Shown here one piece after another: positions 42,143 through 51,689 of a stretch of 64,000 bases of DNA. The DNA is taken from positions 1-64,000 of the forward strand of contig NZ_BNAL01000010.1 of assembly GCF_014653275.1 (NCBI RefSeq), in the 5' to 3' direction. A program made the translations under genes and the position numbers. This DNA comes from Deinococcus piscis (GTDB lineage: Bacteria > Deinococcota > Deinococci > Deinococcales > Deinococcaceae). The notes below the pieces were generated by a model, which was not told the origin of the DNA, ran no database searches, and saw only the letters and a program-made list of their open reading frames with translations. Position 1 is the first letter of the stretch. Every line of letters begins with the position of its first letter.

Positions 42143-42847
42143 TCAGGCGAGTTGGTCTTCTGGGTCGAGCAGCGCGTGAGGATGGACACGGCCCTCCCCC
42201 GCTGGTATGGGTGAGGAAATGGCTGGAGATGTCTGCGGTTCTGTAGGTTTGGGCGGCGCTGGCCGCAAGTCGGTGCTGTTGAAGCGGCCCTGGGCTTCCG
42301 GCAGCCCCTGCAAGGTCCACAGCTCGGCAGCCCGTGCGCCCAGGTCCACCAGTTGCGCGAGCACCGGGCGCTCGGCTTCAGCCCAGCGGCTCAGTACCCA
42401 GTCGGCTGGGTCACGGCCAGCGGGGGGGCGAGAGATGCCCAACTTGAGCCGATCAAAGTCCTGGGTCCCCAGCAGACGGATGATGTCGCGCAGGCCATTT
42501 TGCCCACCGTGCCGCCCCCCACGCCGCAACCGCAACAGTCCAAAAGGGCTGTCCAGGTCGTCTTGTACCACCAGCAGGTCATCCGGGGTCAGGCGGTAGT
42601 AGGCAAGCAGGGGCGCCACCGCCCGTCCCGAGGCGTTCATAAAGGTCTGCGGTTTGACCAGCAGCACTTTTTCACCGGGCTGCCCCGCTTGCTGTCCCAG
42701 CCGCACTTCGCAGGTCTCGGCCTCGCCATCCTTACGCCAGTGCCCTCCGGCCCGGCGGGCCAGTTCATCCACCACCAGCCAGCCCACATTGTGCCGGGTT
42801 TGGGCGTACCGCTCGCCTGGATTGCCTAGGCCCACGATCAGGCGCAT
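42143..42847 (-). CDS. pth: Peptidyl-tRNA hydrolase with C-terminal extension
   Basis: This 234-residue enzyme releases tRNA from prematurely dropped peptidyl-tRNA. Catalytic and binding residues are visible: LIVGLGNPG with Asn9, TRHNVG with His19, [21 protein letters not shown], and [13 protein letters not shown]. After about residue 190 a Pro/Ser-rich tail of some 45 residues is added that the classical enzyme lacks; it is probably disordered. The start is four bases after the preceding stop. Confidence 0.95.
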   Translation of the reverse strand: MRLIVGLGNPGERYAQTRHNVGWLVVDELARRAGGHWRKDGEAETCEVRLGQQAGQPGEKVLLVKPQTFMNASGRAVAPLLAYYRLTPDDLLVVQDDLDSPFGLLRLRRGGRHGGQNGLRDIIRLLGTQDFDRLKLGISRPPAGRDPADWVLSRWAEAERPVLAQLVDLGARAAELWTLQGLPEAQGRFNSTDLRPAPPKPTEPQTSPAISSPIPAGEGRVHPHALLDPEDQLA

Positions 42848-42851
42848 AGGC

Positions 42852-43268
42852 TCAGGCGCTCAGACTGGAGAGCGAATCGCGAACCTCACGCCAGCGGGCG
42901 TCGGCTTCGGCCACGGCTGGGCGGTCCTTGGCGGCATCGTAGCCCCTGCGGAACTCGGCAAAAGCTGGCTCCGTCTGCGAGAACAGCACCTCCAGGGCCT
43001 GGGTCACGTCCTGCACCTGCTTGCCAGTCAGGGTGAGGTCTTTGGTGTCCAGTACTTCGTCCAGGGTCGCCATCAGTCCCGACAGGGGCCGCAGCCACTG
43101 AAAGTTGGGATGGCTGGTGACCAGATTGAACATTTCGTAGGGACTCCCCACCGGACCGTGCATGAACTCGTAATCTTCACGGGTCTTGTCCAGCAAAGCC
43201 GAGTGAAATTGGCGCAGCGCTGTCGCCAGGTCTTTTAGTTTGCGGCGGATAGTGGCGTCATCTGACAT
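42852..43268 (-). CDS. Conserved hypothetical helical protein
   Basis: This 138-residue soluble protein is predicted all-helical, with polar surface and no cysteines. Segments such as [25 protein letters not shown] and [13 protein letters not shown] suggest a four-helix bundle. I recognise no family. A TACCCT box 7 nt before the ATG suggests leaderless expression. The short gap to pth indicates cotranscription. Confidence 0.8.
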   Translation of the reverse strand: MSDDATIRRKLKDLATALRQFHSALLDKTREDYEFMHGPVGSPYEMFNLVTSHPNFQWLRPLSGLMATLDEVLDTKDLTLTGKQVQDVTQALEVLFSQTEPAFAEFRRGYDAAKDRPAVAEADARWREVRDSLSSLSA

Positions 43269-43313
43269 GGATTCCAGGGTAGCAGCCAGCCGGAGGCAGG
43301 ACTGAAGGAAAAA

Positions 43314-43333
43314 CTCCCACCCGGAGGTAGGAG
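43314..43333 (-). terminator. Terminator of the 1143-residue surface protein gene
   Basis: On the minus strand CTCC-t-ACC TCCG GGT-g-GGAG is followed by TTTTTCC, beginning 28 nt after the stop codon. Confidence 0.75.
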
Positions 43334-43360
43334 CGATGCGCTTAATACTATTGGAGATGC

Positions 43361-46300
43361 TCAGTTCACCCGCGCACGGAAGCAGAATCGTCCTGCGCCA
43401 CCAGGATTAAGGGTGCCTACACTGGCCCTCAGTACGGCTGTGGTGTCATCCAGGGTGGCGGTCACGCCAGAGACACGGAGCGAGCCTGGAACGTAGGACG
43501 TATTGCCCGGAACCCGGTCCTCCACTTTGAAATTGGTAAGAGGCTCCGTGCCGTAGCTGCGGAAATCAATGCAGTACTCCAGCTGTTCGCCAGGATAGCC
43601 ATCCACAGAGGAAGCAAAAGCAGTGCCGCGCGTGACATTGCGGACCACTTTGTCCAGCCGTGGGTAAACCACTTTGGTCAGCGCTGTGGCCTTGCCTTCT
43701 AGGGTGTTGGTGCCCTGCGCCGCAAGAGAGTTGAGAAGCTGGAAAGGCGTGGACTGGTTGGCCTCCACAAAGCTGCTGGAAGGCACCCGCACTGTCACAG
43801 TGAAGCTGCGTGATGACCCTGCCTGTCCCGCTGCGGCCAGATTGCCCAGATTCCAAGTCAGTACATTCCCTGAGTTGGTCGAAGGAGCCAGGGTGCTGCT
43901 CACAAAGGTTGTGCCTGGGGGCAGGGTGTCTGTGGCGACAACTTGCTCAGCCACTTTGGAGGACTGATTGCTCACAGTGAGCGTGTAGGTCAGCTCAGTG
44001 ACATTGGGAGCAATGGCCGCACCCGAACGGCCATACACCACGTAGGGTGTATTCACTTCTTTGCGCACGCTCAGCAGAGCGGCTGGACTGATTGAGCTGG
44101 CCGCCGACGCCGTGCTGCTCAAGGGGGTTGAGGTATTCAAATAGCCAGTGGCCTGAGCCGTATTGCTGACCTGAAAGGTGCTGGGGGCAGCTGACTCCGG
44201 AACCACATTCACCGTAAACGAAGTCTGGAAAGTCCCAGCTTGGCTGACATCCGGCTCGCGGGCATCCACACGGCCATCTGTATTTGCGCTGATCAGTTGG
44301 GCATTGGCTGCACCATCAAAGGAAGCGTTGAGGTCGGAGGAGTCCAGATTGACCGTGTTGACCTGACCGGCAATCACCGGCTTCGTCTTGATGGAAGCAG
44401 TTTTGATGTTGGGATCATTGATCATCTGGGTGACCACACTGTCAGTGATCTGCGGGCGAAGACGTGCCCAGGCGTCCAGGCCAGATGGTGTAGGAATACT
44501 CGGCGCGAATGGCGTTTCGCGCACCGTGGCGTCAGGATACAGCCCACTGTCGTAAGTGGCATTGGTGTAGGTGAGCGTGTAAGGAATATCAAACGAGCCG
44601 TCCGGCTGAAGCTGCGGCGTGCCAGCCGACTTCTTGAGATTGATCTGCGGCGCACAGAAACTGATGTCACCAAAGGCAATCGCTTGCCCTGCCGCCCCCT
44701 TGAGTGAGCCTGTCTCAATGGTCAATGTGGTCAACGGGCCCCTGAAGTACGCCACACCCTGCCCCTGCCGGTTGGTGCCGTCGGCATTCTTTACTGTGGT
44801 CGTATCTACGCCCATCAGAGCGCTATAGGTATTGGGCTGCGCAGCTGCGCCCATCGCACTGTTGCCGCGTCCTGGCACTGGAAGGGTTGTGGGCACACCA
44901 GCCGTACCTGTCGGCCCCCCCACATACGCCTGAATGGGCATCGACGTGCCACCGGCGATCAGCATGTCGGGCACAAATGTCGTTCCGCCGTAGGCAGCTG
45001 TCGTCTGCAACCAGTCCCCAGTTGTGGCCGTCCCACTGCGGGCATCCAAGTCAGTGATACCAAAACGCACGTTGATAACGGGATATGGGAACGTTAGGGT
45101 GACGGTGTTCCGCGATGTACCGCCGCCTGCCCGCGTCAAGAAGACACTGTTGTCTGTGGCAAGCGAACTGCTGACGGCACGCACTTCATTCCAAGAGCCA
45201 TCGTTGGCGAAACTGGTGCTATAGCCAAAAATCCCGTTTGCCGATCCTGTAGCGGAGGTCAACTGAGCGCTCAGCGAAATACCACCCAGACTGTTGAAGG
45301 TGCGCGTACCACTCAGAGCCGTACCGCTTATCCCGGTATTCGCCCACCTGATCTGGTCGCAGGTCGCAGGATAAGTGGTGGGATTGGCCTGAATGCTCTG
45401 AGCCGCCAGCGCATTCAGAGACGCCTGAGCGCCATCCGAGTCGGTGCCTGCACTGCTCTGAGCACCAGCAGCAATCACATTGTTGTAGATACCAGCCTGA
45501 GTGACCGACACATCAAAGCTAAAGGTGCAGGTCCCAGAGGGAATAATGGTATTGGCCGGAAGTGACCAACTGGTCGCGCTGGCCGCTGGTCCAGGCGGCT
45601 GAGCCTGCACGCTCCCACCCGATGTGGCTTGATAGCTGAGGCTGTTATAGCCGGAGTTGTTGGGGATAGTGAAGCCACTGCTGTCCACGCAAACAGCTTG
45701 GTAATTGGGCGTGCTGCTCACAGCCATCTGCCCCCCACTGCTGCCCGCGGGCAGCGCATCCACAGTGTTCTGGAACAGCATGATGGGTGCACGGTTGCCA
45801 TTTTGGACCGTGACGGTCAGACGGGCCACAGCCCGGCCCGTTACGGCGTCAATCTGCACAGCAGTGCGGTCAAAAGCCTTGCTGATCTGAGGAACCAGTG
45901 TCGGCGTTCCGCACGAAGCTAGGTCTGTCAGGCCGGACGAAACAGCGTTGCCACGCACAGCAGCGAAAGTGCTGCGACTGATGGTCCAGATGCTGGAGCC
46001 GTCGCTCACTTGAAACACGTCGTAGGCAGAATCATAGGACAGGCCATTGGCGAGGCTGGCTGAGCCTCCCAGTCCCGTCACAGCCCGGCTGTTAGACACT
46101 GTCGCTGTCACCGGATTGAACTCTCCCAAGTAAGGCGTTCCGGTGGCGTCTTGATAGAGCAGCCACACCTTGCCCAGATTGTCTACGGCAATGTCACCAT
46201 TGGTCGAAGTCTGCTTGACCTGTGGAATGGAATAGGGGGTACGGGTCACCGCATGAGACGTCGTGCTTACGCCACTGTTCAGTGTGGCGAGCGAAATGGA

Positions 46301-46792
46301 GGCGTAGGTGTAGTTGCCCCACGTGACAATCATTGAACCGTTGGCAATTACAGCACCGATAAACTCGTTGCCGGACATTCCAGCATTGAGATAGCCCAAA
46401 TTGGTTTTGGTTCCTGTGAAAGGATCGTATTTCCAGACAATGGCGAACTGATTACTCCGCGCGTACGTGCCGTAATTACCGCCACGGTCCAGCCAATAGA
46501 CTTGGCCCGTTTGGGGGTCTACGGCGGCGCTGTTCAGTTCCGAGCCATTGAAGCCGTAAGACGCGAAGGAGGACGTGTCTCCAGTGGTCATCAACTTGTT
46601 ATAGCCAGTCACCGGATTGTGCCACACCACCTGCCCGGACCCCATCGTCGTATTGCCCGCCACGGTCGCAAAGGTCCCGGTGCAATAACTGCCAGTACCT
46701 GTTTGTGCCTGAGCGTCATCTAGACCCATCAAGAGCGAGCCGAATAGAACGGATGTGCCCCTGAGCCACTGTCTTCTTCGCGCCGTATACAT
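43361..46792 (-). CDS. Large exported DUF11-repeat surface protein, 1143 aa
   Basis: The precursor has a basic N-terminus and hydrophobic signal (LRGTSVLFGSLLMGLDDAQAQ). Residues about 30-300 carry beta-propeller-like repeats such as NSAAVDPQTGQVYWLDRGG and DIAVDNLGKVWLLYQD. A central Ig-like part follows, then several DUF11-type domains near the C-terminus (TYTLTVSNQSSKVAEQVVATDTLPPGTTFVSS, QLEYCIDFRSYGTEPLTNFKVEDRVPGNTSYVPG). It stops right at a domain end (FCFRARVN) with no sorting motif. AGGAGG precedes the ATG. Its base composition looks less GC-rich than its neighbours, a possible sign of transfer. Confidence 0.85.
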   Translation of the reverse strand: MYTARRRQWLRGTSVLFGSLLMGLDDAQAQTGTGSYCTGTFATVAGNTTMGSGQVVWHNPVTGYNKLMTTGDTSSFASYGFNGSELNSAAVDPQTGQVYWLDRGGNYGTYARSNQFAIVWKYDPFTGTKTNLGYLNAGMSGNEFIGAVIANGSMIVTWGNYTYASISLATLNSGVSTTSHAVTRTPYSIPQVKQTSTNGDIAVDNLGKVWLLYQDATGTPYLGEFNPVTATVSNSRAVTGLGGSASLANGLSYDSAYDVFQVSDGSSIWTISRSTFAAVRGNAVSSGLTDLASCGTPTLVPQISKAFDRTAVQIDAVTGRAVARLTVTVQNGNRAPIMLFQNTVDALPAGSSGGQMAVSSTPNYQAVCVDSSGFTIPNNSGYNSLSYQATSGGSVQAQPPGPAASATSWSLPANTIIPSGTCTFSFDVSVTQAGIYNNVIAAGAQSSAGTDSDGAQASLNALAAQSIQANPTTYPATCDQIRWANTGISGTALSGTRTFNSLGGISLSAQLTSATGSANGIFGYSTSFANDGSWNEVRAVSSSLATDNSVFLTRAGGGTSRNTVTLTFPYPVINVRFGITDLDARSGTATTGDWLQTTAAYGGTTFVPDMLIAGGTSMPIQAYVGGPTGTAGVPTTLPVPGRGNSAMGAAAQPNTYSALMGVDTTTVKNADGTNRQGQGVAYFRGPLTTLTIETGSLKGAAGQAIAFGDISFCAPQINLKKSAGTPQLQPDGSFDIPYTLTYTNATYDSGLYPDATVRETPFAPSIPTPSGLDAWARLRPQITDSVVTQMINDPNIKTASIKTKPVIAGQVNTVNLDSSDLNASFDGAANAQLISANTDGRVDAREPDVSQAGTFQTSFTVNVVPESAAPSTFQVSNTAQATGYLNTSTPLSSTASAASSISPAALLSVRKEVNTPYVVYGRSGAAIAPNVTELTYTLTVSNQSSKVAEQVVATDTLPPGTTFVSSTLAPSTNSGNVLTWNLGNLAAAGQAGSSRSFTVTVRVPSSSFVEANQSTPFQLLNSLAAQGTNTLEGKATALTKVVYPRLDKVVRNVTRGTAFASSVDGYPGEQLEYCIDFRSYGTEPLTNFKVEDRVPGNTSYVPGSLRVSGVTATLDDTTAVLRASVGTLNPGGAGRFCFRARVN

Positions 46793-46817
46793 ACCTAACC
46801 TCCTGAAGCAATTCTCA

Positions 46818-46841
46818 AAATGACGTGATGCGGGAAAAAGC
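46818..46841. repeat. 24-nt dispersed repeat, copy 2
   Basis: Matches 19128-19151 at 23 of 24 positions. Here GATGCGG at 46828-46834 also pairs with CCGCATC about 11 nt downstream, so this copy can form a small hairpin. It lies between the terminator of the 1582-residue gene and the start of the 1143-residue gene. Confidence 0.6.
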
Positions 46842-46881
46842 GTTCCGCATCAGTCCATGTGCGTCCTAATTAATGTCTTTA

Positions 46882-46929
46882 ACTGCCTCATCCGGCGAAA
46901 AGTTGAGCCTTTTCGCTGGATGAGGCAGT
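46882..46929 (-). terminator. Long-stem terminator after the 1582-residue gene
   Basis: ACTGCCTCATCC pairs with GGATGAGGCAGT (12 bp) and the inner GCGAAAAG with CTTTTCGC, around a six-base loop. It begins 12 nt past the stop codon; the tail on the minus strand is TTAAAGACATT. Confidence 0.82.
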
Positions 46930-46940
46930 GTCCTATAAGC

Positions 46941-49900
46941 TCAGCGTTTCATCTTCTGCGCTGTCTCGTCCAAGGTCACGTCCAACCGCAGGTAAGCCCC
47001 CGGCTTGGTGTAGGTGTAGCCGCTGGGCAAGCCGTCAAAGCCAGCGAAGTTGTAGCCTGCGCTGACCCAAGTTCCCGGTAAGGCACGCAGATTGGCTTCT
47101 ACGCCGTAGCCATACAGGGCACTTTGCAGCTGCGCGGGCTGATAGAAAGCCCGGCCCCAGGCACCCACACCCAGGTAGTCGTTCAGGTAATAGTTGCCGC
47201 CCACAAAGGCCTGTCCGCTAAAAGTGCCCCCGTCATTCAGCAGCAGCCGGGTGTCATTTCCGGCCCGTACGGCCCAGTTGGGCTGACGGTACTCGGCCAC
47301 CAATCCGGTGGTCAGGGCGGGAGCGTTGCCAGCCAGGGTGCCGTTCACATAGCGGACGTAGCCCAAGCTGCTGAGGGCAGAGCCACGGTAGCCGTAGCCC
47401 AGACTCAGGCGCTGACCATTGCCGGACGTACGGAACTCGGCCAGGGCGTCGGCAGTCAGGGTCAGCTCATCGCTGAGGCTGCCACTCACGCCGCTGCGCA
47501 ATGCGGTACTCCATTCCTGATTCTGACCGCTGTAGCCAACATCTGCGCCCAAAGTCGCCACATATTGCTTGGTGCGGTAGTGCAGGTCGGCCCCTGCGTT
47601 GGCGTCGAAGGAACGGTTGGCAACACTGTACACGGTGCCCCCACGCAGACCCAGGGTGGTGTTCTGGTTGAGCGGCAAGCTGGTGCTGACCCCGAAGCGG
47701 GCGCGGTTGCCATCGCCACCGGCAGTCGGCAGCTCATAGCCCACCGAGAAGTTGGTGTTGCCCAGGCGCGAATCCACGCCCAGCAGCGCCTGATGGCCTT
47801 CGCCCCAGGTGTACTTGTCCTGCGCTTTGAGCGTCACCGTCTCGGTCAGCCGGTAGCTCGTCTGCACGCTGGTGACGGTCGGAGCGTCGCCGCTAAAAGC
47901 CTGCTCGTGTTCGGCGCTCACCGTGATGGGATCGCCGGTATAGCCAGCGCGGGCCACTGCACTCAGGCCGCTAACATCGCCAAAGTTGTACTTCAGGCCA
48001 CCGCCCACGGTGAAAGGAGCCAGGCGGTAATCCACCACACCGCGCACATAGCCTTGCTGGGCTTCGGCAAAGTCGTCGCGGTAATCGCCTTCCAGTTCAC
48101 CGCGCAGCACAGGGCTGAACTGCGTTTGGTAGGTGCCATTCACACTGAAGCCGGGATTGAAGCGGCCCAGGCCTGCATATGCCGTGTCCTGGTAGCGCAG
48201 CCGCAGGGCAGCGCGGTCCTGTTCGCGCAGCTGGGCCGCAGCGTCCAGGCTGCCCTGGAAGCCACCAGAGTAGGCGGCCCGCATTTCGGCCCTGAAGTCG
48301 TCGCGGTTGTCGTACTGGGCACGCACACCCACCGTCGTCTGATTCTCGCCCTGGGCGGTAGGCAGCTGCACTGCCGCCGCACCGGCCACCCAGTGCTGCC
48401 CCTCGGCGGTCACCTGCGCTCCGTAGCCCCACTCCCGCTGGTCCAAAGGACGCTCCAGACGGTAGCTGGCCTCGACGCGCACGTCATTGAATCCTTCGTC
48501 CAGGGGCTGAAGTTCGCGGTTCAGGGTGACCACGCCGCTGGCGTAATCAATCGAGTAGTCGCCAAAACGCACCAGCGGTTCGCGGCGCAGCTCCAAGCCG
48601 GTGCCGCGCTCCAACACCACCACTTCCAAGGTGTCGCTGCCACGGCTGATGGCGCTGTGGGGCAGACGGATGACCCGCAGCCCGTCAGGCACGATGGCCT
48701 GCTCGCCGCGCAGCTGAACTCGGTCCGTCGGCACAGCCGCAGCAAACGCACTGAATCTGGGGTTGCCCTTGGTTTCCAGGGTGGCCGCCGTCAGGGTTTC
48801 GCCCACAGGCAGGGCTGTGACTGGGAGCGCTGTCCGCTGATAGGTGGCCCGGAAACGGGGGTGATCGTACACAGCGGCCACCGGGTCAATGCCCTGGAGC
48901 GGCACATTGTGTACAGAAGCGTCACCGGCCAGCGGGAAGCGCTCGAACGGGTCAAGGTCATGCGGCAAGCTGTCTTTGTCGGCAGCCACAAACAGCTTGC
49001 CTTCTCCGATAGGGCCTTCGTAATAGCCGCGTGCGGTCCAGGTCAGATCATCTGCCAGGTTGAAATTCTGCGGATCAAGGCCCAGGGTGGCCGACGCCAC
49101 ACCCACACCAAAGCGGCGCTGGTCAGGACGAATCTGGAAGCGGTATGGCCGGACTTGCCCTCCCGCCTCAATATCCAGGCGCAGTTCGGTGGGCACGTTT
49201 TGTGGGCGCACTTCCAGCACGCCGACCCCTTCAGTCAGGCGCACCTGATAGCCCGCAGTGGCCGGGCTGGCATCGGGCAAGAAGGGTTCCAGGTTGGAAT
49301 TCAGCGTCAAGGTGGGCTGGCTGGTCGGGGTGCCGAATTCGTCCAGCGCCGTGATTTGCACCCGGATAGGCGTGCTGCCGTCAGCCAGCAGTTGTAGCGG
49401 CTCTACCTTGACCTGAGCCGTCTGCGCAGCCAGCTTGACCGTAATCTGGTCGCCGCCCACGCTCAGGAGGTTGTCGCCGGGCTGAAGCTGCACGCCCACA
49501 TAGGTCAGGCGCTGCACACCACGCACTCCGTCTTGAGTGTTGGTACCAATCTGGTCACTCGGCACGGCCTTGCCGTTGACGAGCAGCGGGCTGACAGCGC
49601 CCTGGGGCTGCTCTACGGTGACCGAAATCTTGTCACGGGTGCGGTAGACCGTGCCGTCCAGCGGCAGACGCACTGCGCCGGAATTTTCCTTTGCCGCCTT
49701 CTGCTCTGCTTGCAAGGTGCGGGCCGTCCGGAAATCCTCGGCATCAAAGCGGCCTTCTAGCACCTCGCGGCGGTCACCTGCGTACTGCGCCACCAGACTG
49801 GCCGCAGCCAGCTCAGGCAGAGGAGCCGCATGCTGCAGCGAGTAGCTCAGCTGTCCCACATAGGTCTGACCATCTGCAGTCGCGGGCACTTCCCAGTACA

Positions 49901-51689
49901 GCAGGCCGCTGCGGCCCACGCGGGGGTCTGGCAGAGCGGCACCGTTCAGGCGGGCACTGCCGGGCTGGTAGCTTGCGCCTTCGGGCACACGGTGAGACAC
50001 GATCAGGCGCTGAGCCTGGACCGGTGCGGTAAAGGGCAGCAGCACTTCACTGCTGCGCGACATGGCCGGGGCAGGCGCGTTCAGCGGGGCGCTGGACTCC
50101 TGGGTCACTGCACAACTGCCACTCGTCAGCTGACCAGTCACTTGGCCGGCTTCGCCTTCCTGCGGGGCACGGACGCGGTAGCTCAGCTCACGGGTTTCGC
50201 CTGCGGCCAGCTCACCGTCAAAGGTGCCACTGTCCAGCAACTCCACGCCTGTGCCCTGCTCCTGCAAGCGGTACGTGGTGGGCACCGTCCCCCGGTTGGT
50301 CAGCAGCACGCGTACGGTGCCTTCTTGTCCTGGCTCCAGCTCGGGCAGCTCGCGGCGCAGCTGCACGCTGGTTTCGGCGGCCAGCACCTCCACACTGCGG
50401 GTCACTTCCTGCTTCCACATGGGCGAGCGCAGGGTCACGGTATAGGTACCGGGCTCCTTCGCCAGAGCTTCCAGGGGCAGCTGGGCGGCAGCCCGCAACT
50501 CCCCCTCATAGGTGGCCTTGCCGCTCAGGTCCAGACCGGGAGCAGTCAGCTCCAGGTCCAGCGGCAGCGCCCCGGCATAATCGGTCAGGGCGCGGCCCTG
50601 CAAGCTGACCACGTCACCTACACAGACCCGGGGCTTGTCCAGCTGAAGGTCCAAGCTCACTTGCGGCTCCACCTGAATCCGGGTGCGGCCCACTCCACCA
50701 GCGGGAACAGTCACGCTGGAATCGCTGATACTCACGCGGGCACCGGGCACGGCCTGGCCCTCAACACTGTGCTCTCCGGGCGTCACGGACTGGCGCAGGC
50801 TGCCATTGACCGGCAGCTCGCGGCCATCCACCACAGCACCCACCTGGGTCGGCTGCACCCCTGTCGGCAGCAGCAGCTCGGCGGTGATCTCCAGCAGGCC
50901 AGCCTCATCTGCTTGACTGAGGGTCAGGGGCACGGTGGCCTGATGCCGCTGAAGCGCAAAACTCACGGTGTTGGAGTGCTGTTTGGCCCCGGCGGGCTGA
51001 CGCAGCTCAATGACATATTCGCCAGGCTCGGATGGGAGCGGCAAGTCGGCCCACTGGACATCGCGGCCCACAGGCAGCGCCTGCCAGCGCCCATCTGCGG
51101 AGCGGACACGGGCTTCCAGCTCACTGGCACCGTCGCCGTCGTACATCCGGAGCGCGTAGCTGGGGCCGTCGGTCTTGACAGTCACCACAGGCATCCACCG
51201 CTCGGAGCGCACGTTGACGGTCAGCTGCTCGGCATGGAGCGCTGCGCTGGGGCTTTGCAGGCGCACTGCAAAGGTGTTCTTGCCGTTGCCCTGGGTCACT
51301 GCACGCAGGCGGTACTGCCCAGCAGGCAGCTCCTGATCAATCAGGGTTTCCCAGGCGTGCGCGCCCGGCTCGAAGGTCCGCCGCAGCACTTCACGTCCCT
51401 GAGCGTCTTGCAGCACGAACGTGGTGGTAACTTCTCCAGGGGCATACTGCTCATCACCGTAAAAGTCGGCGCTGCGGTAGTCGGCTGGGTCAAGGCGGGG
51501 GCTGTACAGGTCCAGGCGCACGGGTCCGGCCACACCTACATCCAGGGTCAGGTTCTGGTCGCCCACTTCCCACATCAGGTGCGAGCCAACGCTGGTCAGG
51601 GGCAAATTGGTGCTGATTTGTTGCGCCTGCACCGGGACGCTCATCAGAGCGGTCAGGGCGAACAGGGCGGTGAGTCTACGATTTCTCAT
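46941..51689 (-). CDS. Giant envelope protein with predicted outer-membrane barrel, 1582 aa
   Basis: Signal peptide RRLTALFALTALMSVPVQAQ. Residues about 25-530 are Ig-like, with CVGDVVSLQGRAL and the DUF11-like EPGQEGTVRVLLTNRGTVPTTYRL. About 530-890 holds more surface domains, including an invasin/Big-1-like stretch (PIRVQITALDEFGTPTSQPTL). From about 890 to the end there are dozens of short amphipathic strands alternating aromatic and polar residues (NFSVGYELPTAGG, YVATLGADVGYSG, WVSAGYNFAGFDG), typical of a large beta-barrel. ATG 51689 has GGAGGCAG upstream and overlaps the previous stop (ATGA). Role inferred: outer-membrane anchoring or export of surface proteins. Confidence 0.82.
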   Translation of the reverse strand: MRNRRLTALFALTALMSVPVQAQQISTNLPLTSVGSHLMWEVGDQNLTLDVGVAGPVRLDLYSPRLDPADYRSADFYGDEQYAPGEVTTTFVLQDAQGREVLRRTFEPGAHAWETLIDQELPAGQYRLRAVTQGNGKNTFAVRLQSPSAALHAEQLTVNVRSERWMPVVTVKTDGPSYALRMYDGDGASELEARVRSADGRWQALPVGRDVQWADLPLPSEPGEYVIELRQPAGAKQHSNTVSFALQRHQATVPLTLSQADEAGLLEITAELLLPTGVQPTQVGAVVDGRELPVNGSLRQSVTPGEHSVEGQAVPGARVSISDSSVTVPAGGVGRTRIQVEPQVSLDLQLDKPRVCVGDVVSLQGRALTDYAGALPLDLELTAPGLDLSGKATYEGELRAAAQLPLEALAKEPGTYTVTLRSPMWKQEVTRSVEVLAAETSVQLRRELPELEPGQEGTVRVLLTNRGTVPTTYRLQEQGTGVELLDSGTFDGELAAGETRELSYRVRAPQEGEAGQVTGQLTSGSCAVTQESSAPLNAPAPAMSRSSEVLLPFTAPVQAQRLIVSHRVPEGASYQPGSARLNGAALPDPRVGRSGLLYWEVPATADGQTYVGQLSYSLQHAAPLPELAAASLVAQYAGDRREVLEGRFDAEDFRTARTLQAEQKAAKENSGAVRLPLDGTVYRTRDKISVTVEQPQGAVSPLLVNGKAVPSDQIGTNTQDGVRGVQRLTYVGVQLQPGDNLLSVGGDQITVKLAAQTAQVKVEPLQLLADGSTPIRVQITALDEFGTPTSQPTLTLNSNLEPFLPDASPATAGYQVRLTEGVGVLEVRPQNVPTELRLDIEAGGQVRPYRFQIRPDQRRFGVGVASATLGLDPQNFNLADDLTWTARGYYEGPIGEGKLFVAADKDSLPHDLDPFERFPLAGDASVHNVPLQGIDPVAAVYDHPRFRATYQRTALPVTALPVGETLTAATLETKGNPRFSAFAAAVPTDRVQLRGEQAIVPDGLRVIRLPHSAISRGSDTLEVVVLERGTGLELRREPLVRFGDYSIDYASGVVTLNRELQPLDEGFNDVRVEASYRLERPLDQREWGYGAQVTAEGQHWVAGAAAVQLPTAQGENQTTVGVRAQYDNRDDFRAEMRAAYSGGFQGSLDAAAQLREQDRAALRLRYQDTAYAGLGRFNPGFSVNGTYQTQFSPVLRGELEGDYRDDFAEAQQGYVRGVVDYRLAPFTVGGGLKYNFGDVSGLSAVARAGYTGDPITVSAEHEQAFSGDAPTVTSVQTSYRLTETVTLKAQDKYTWGEGHQALLGVDSRLGNTNFSVGYELPTAGGDGNRARFGVSTSLPLNQNTTLGLRGGTVYSVANRSFDANAGADLHYRTKQYVATLGADVGYSGQNQEWSTALRSGVSGSLSDELTLTADALAEFRTSGNGQRLSLGYGYRGSALSSLGYVRYVNGTLAGNAPALTTGLVAEYRQPNWAVRAGNDTRLLLNDGGTFSGQAFVGGNYYLNDYLGVGAWGRAFYQPAQLQSALYGYGVEANLRALPGTWVSAGYNFAGFDGLPSGYTYTKPGAYLRLDVTLDETAQKMKR

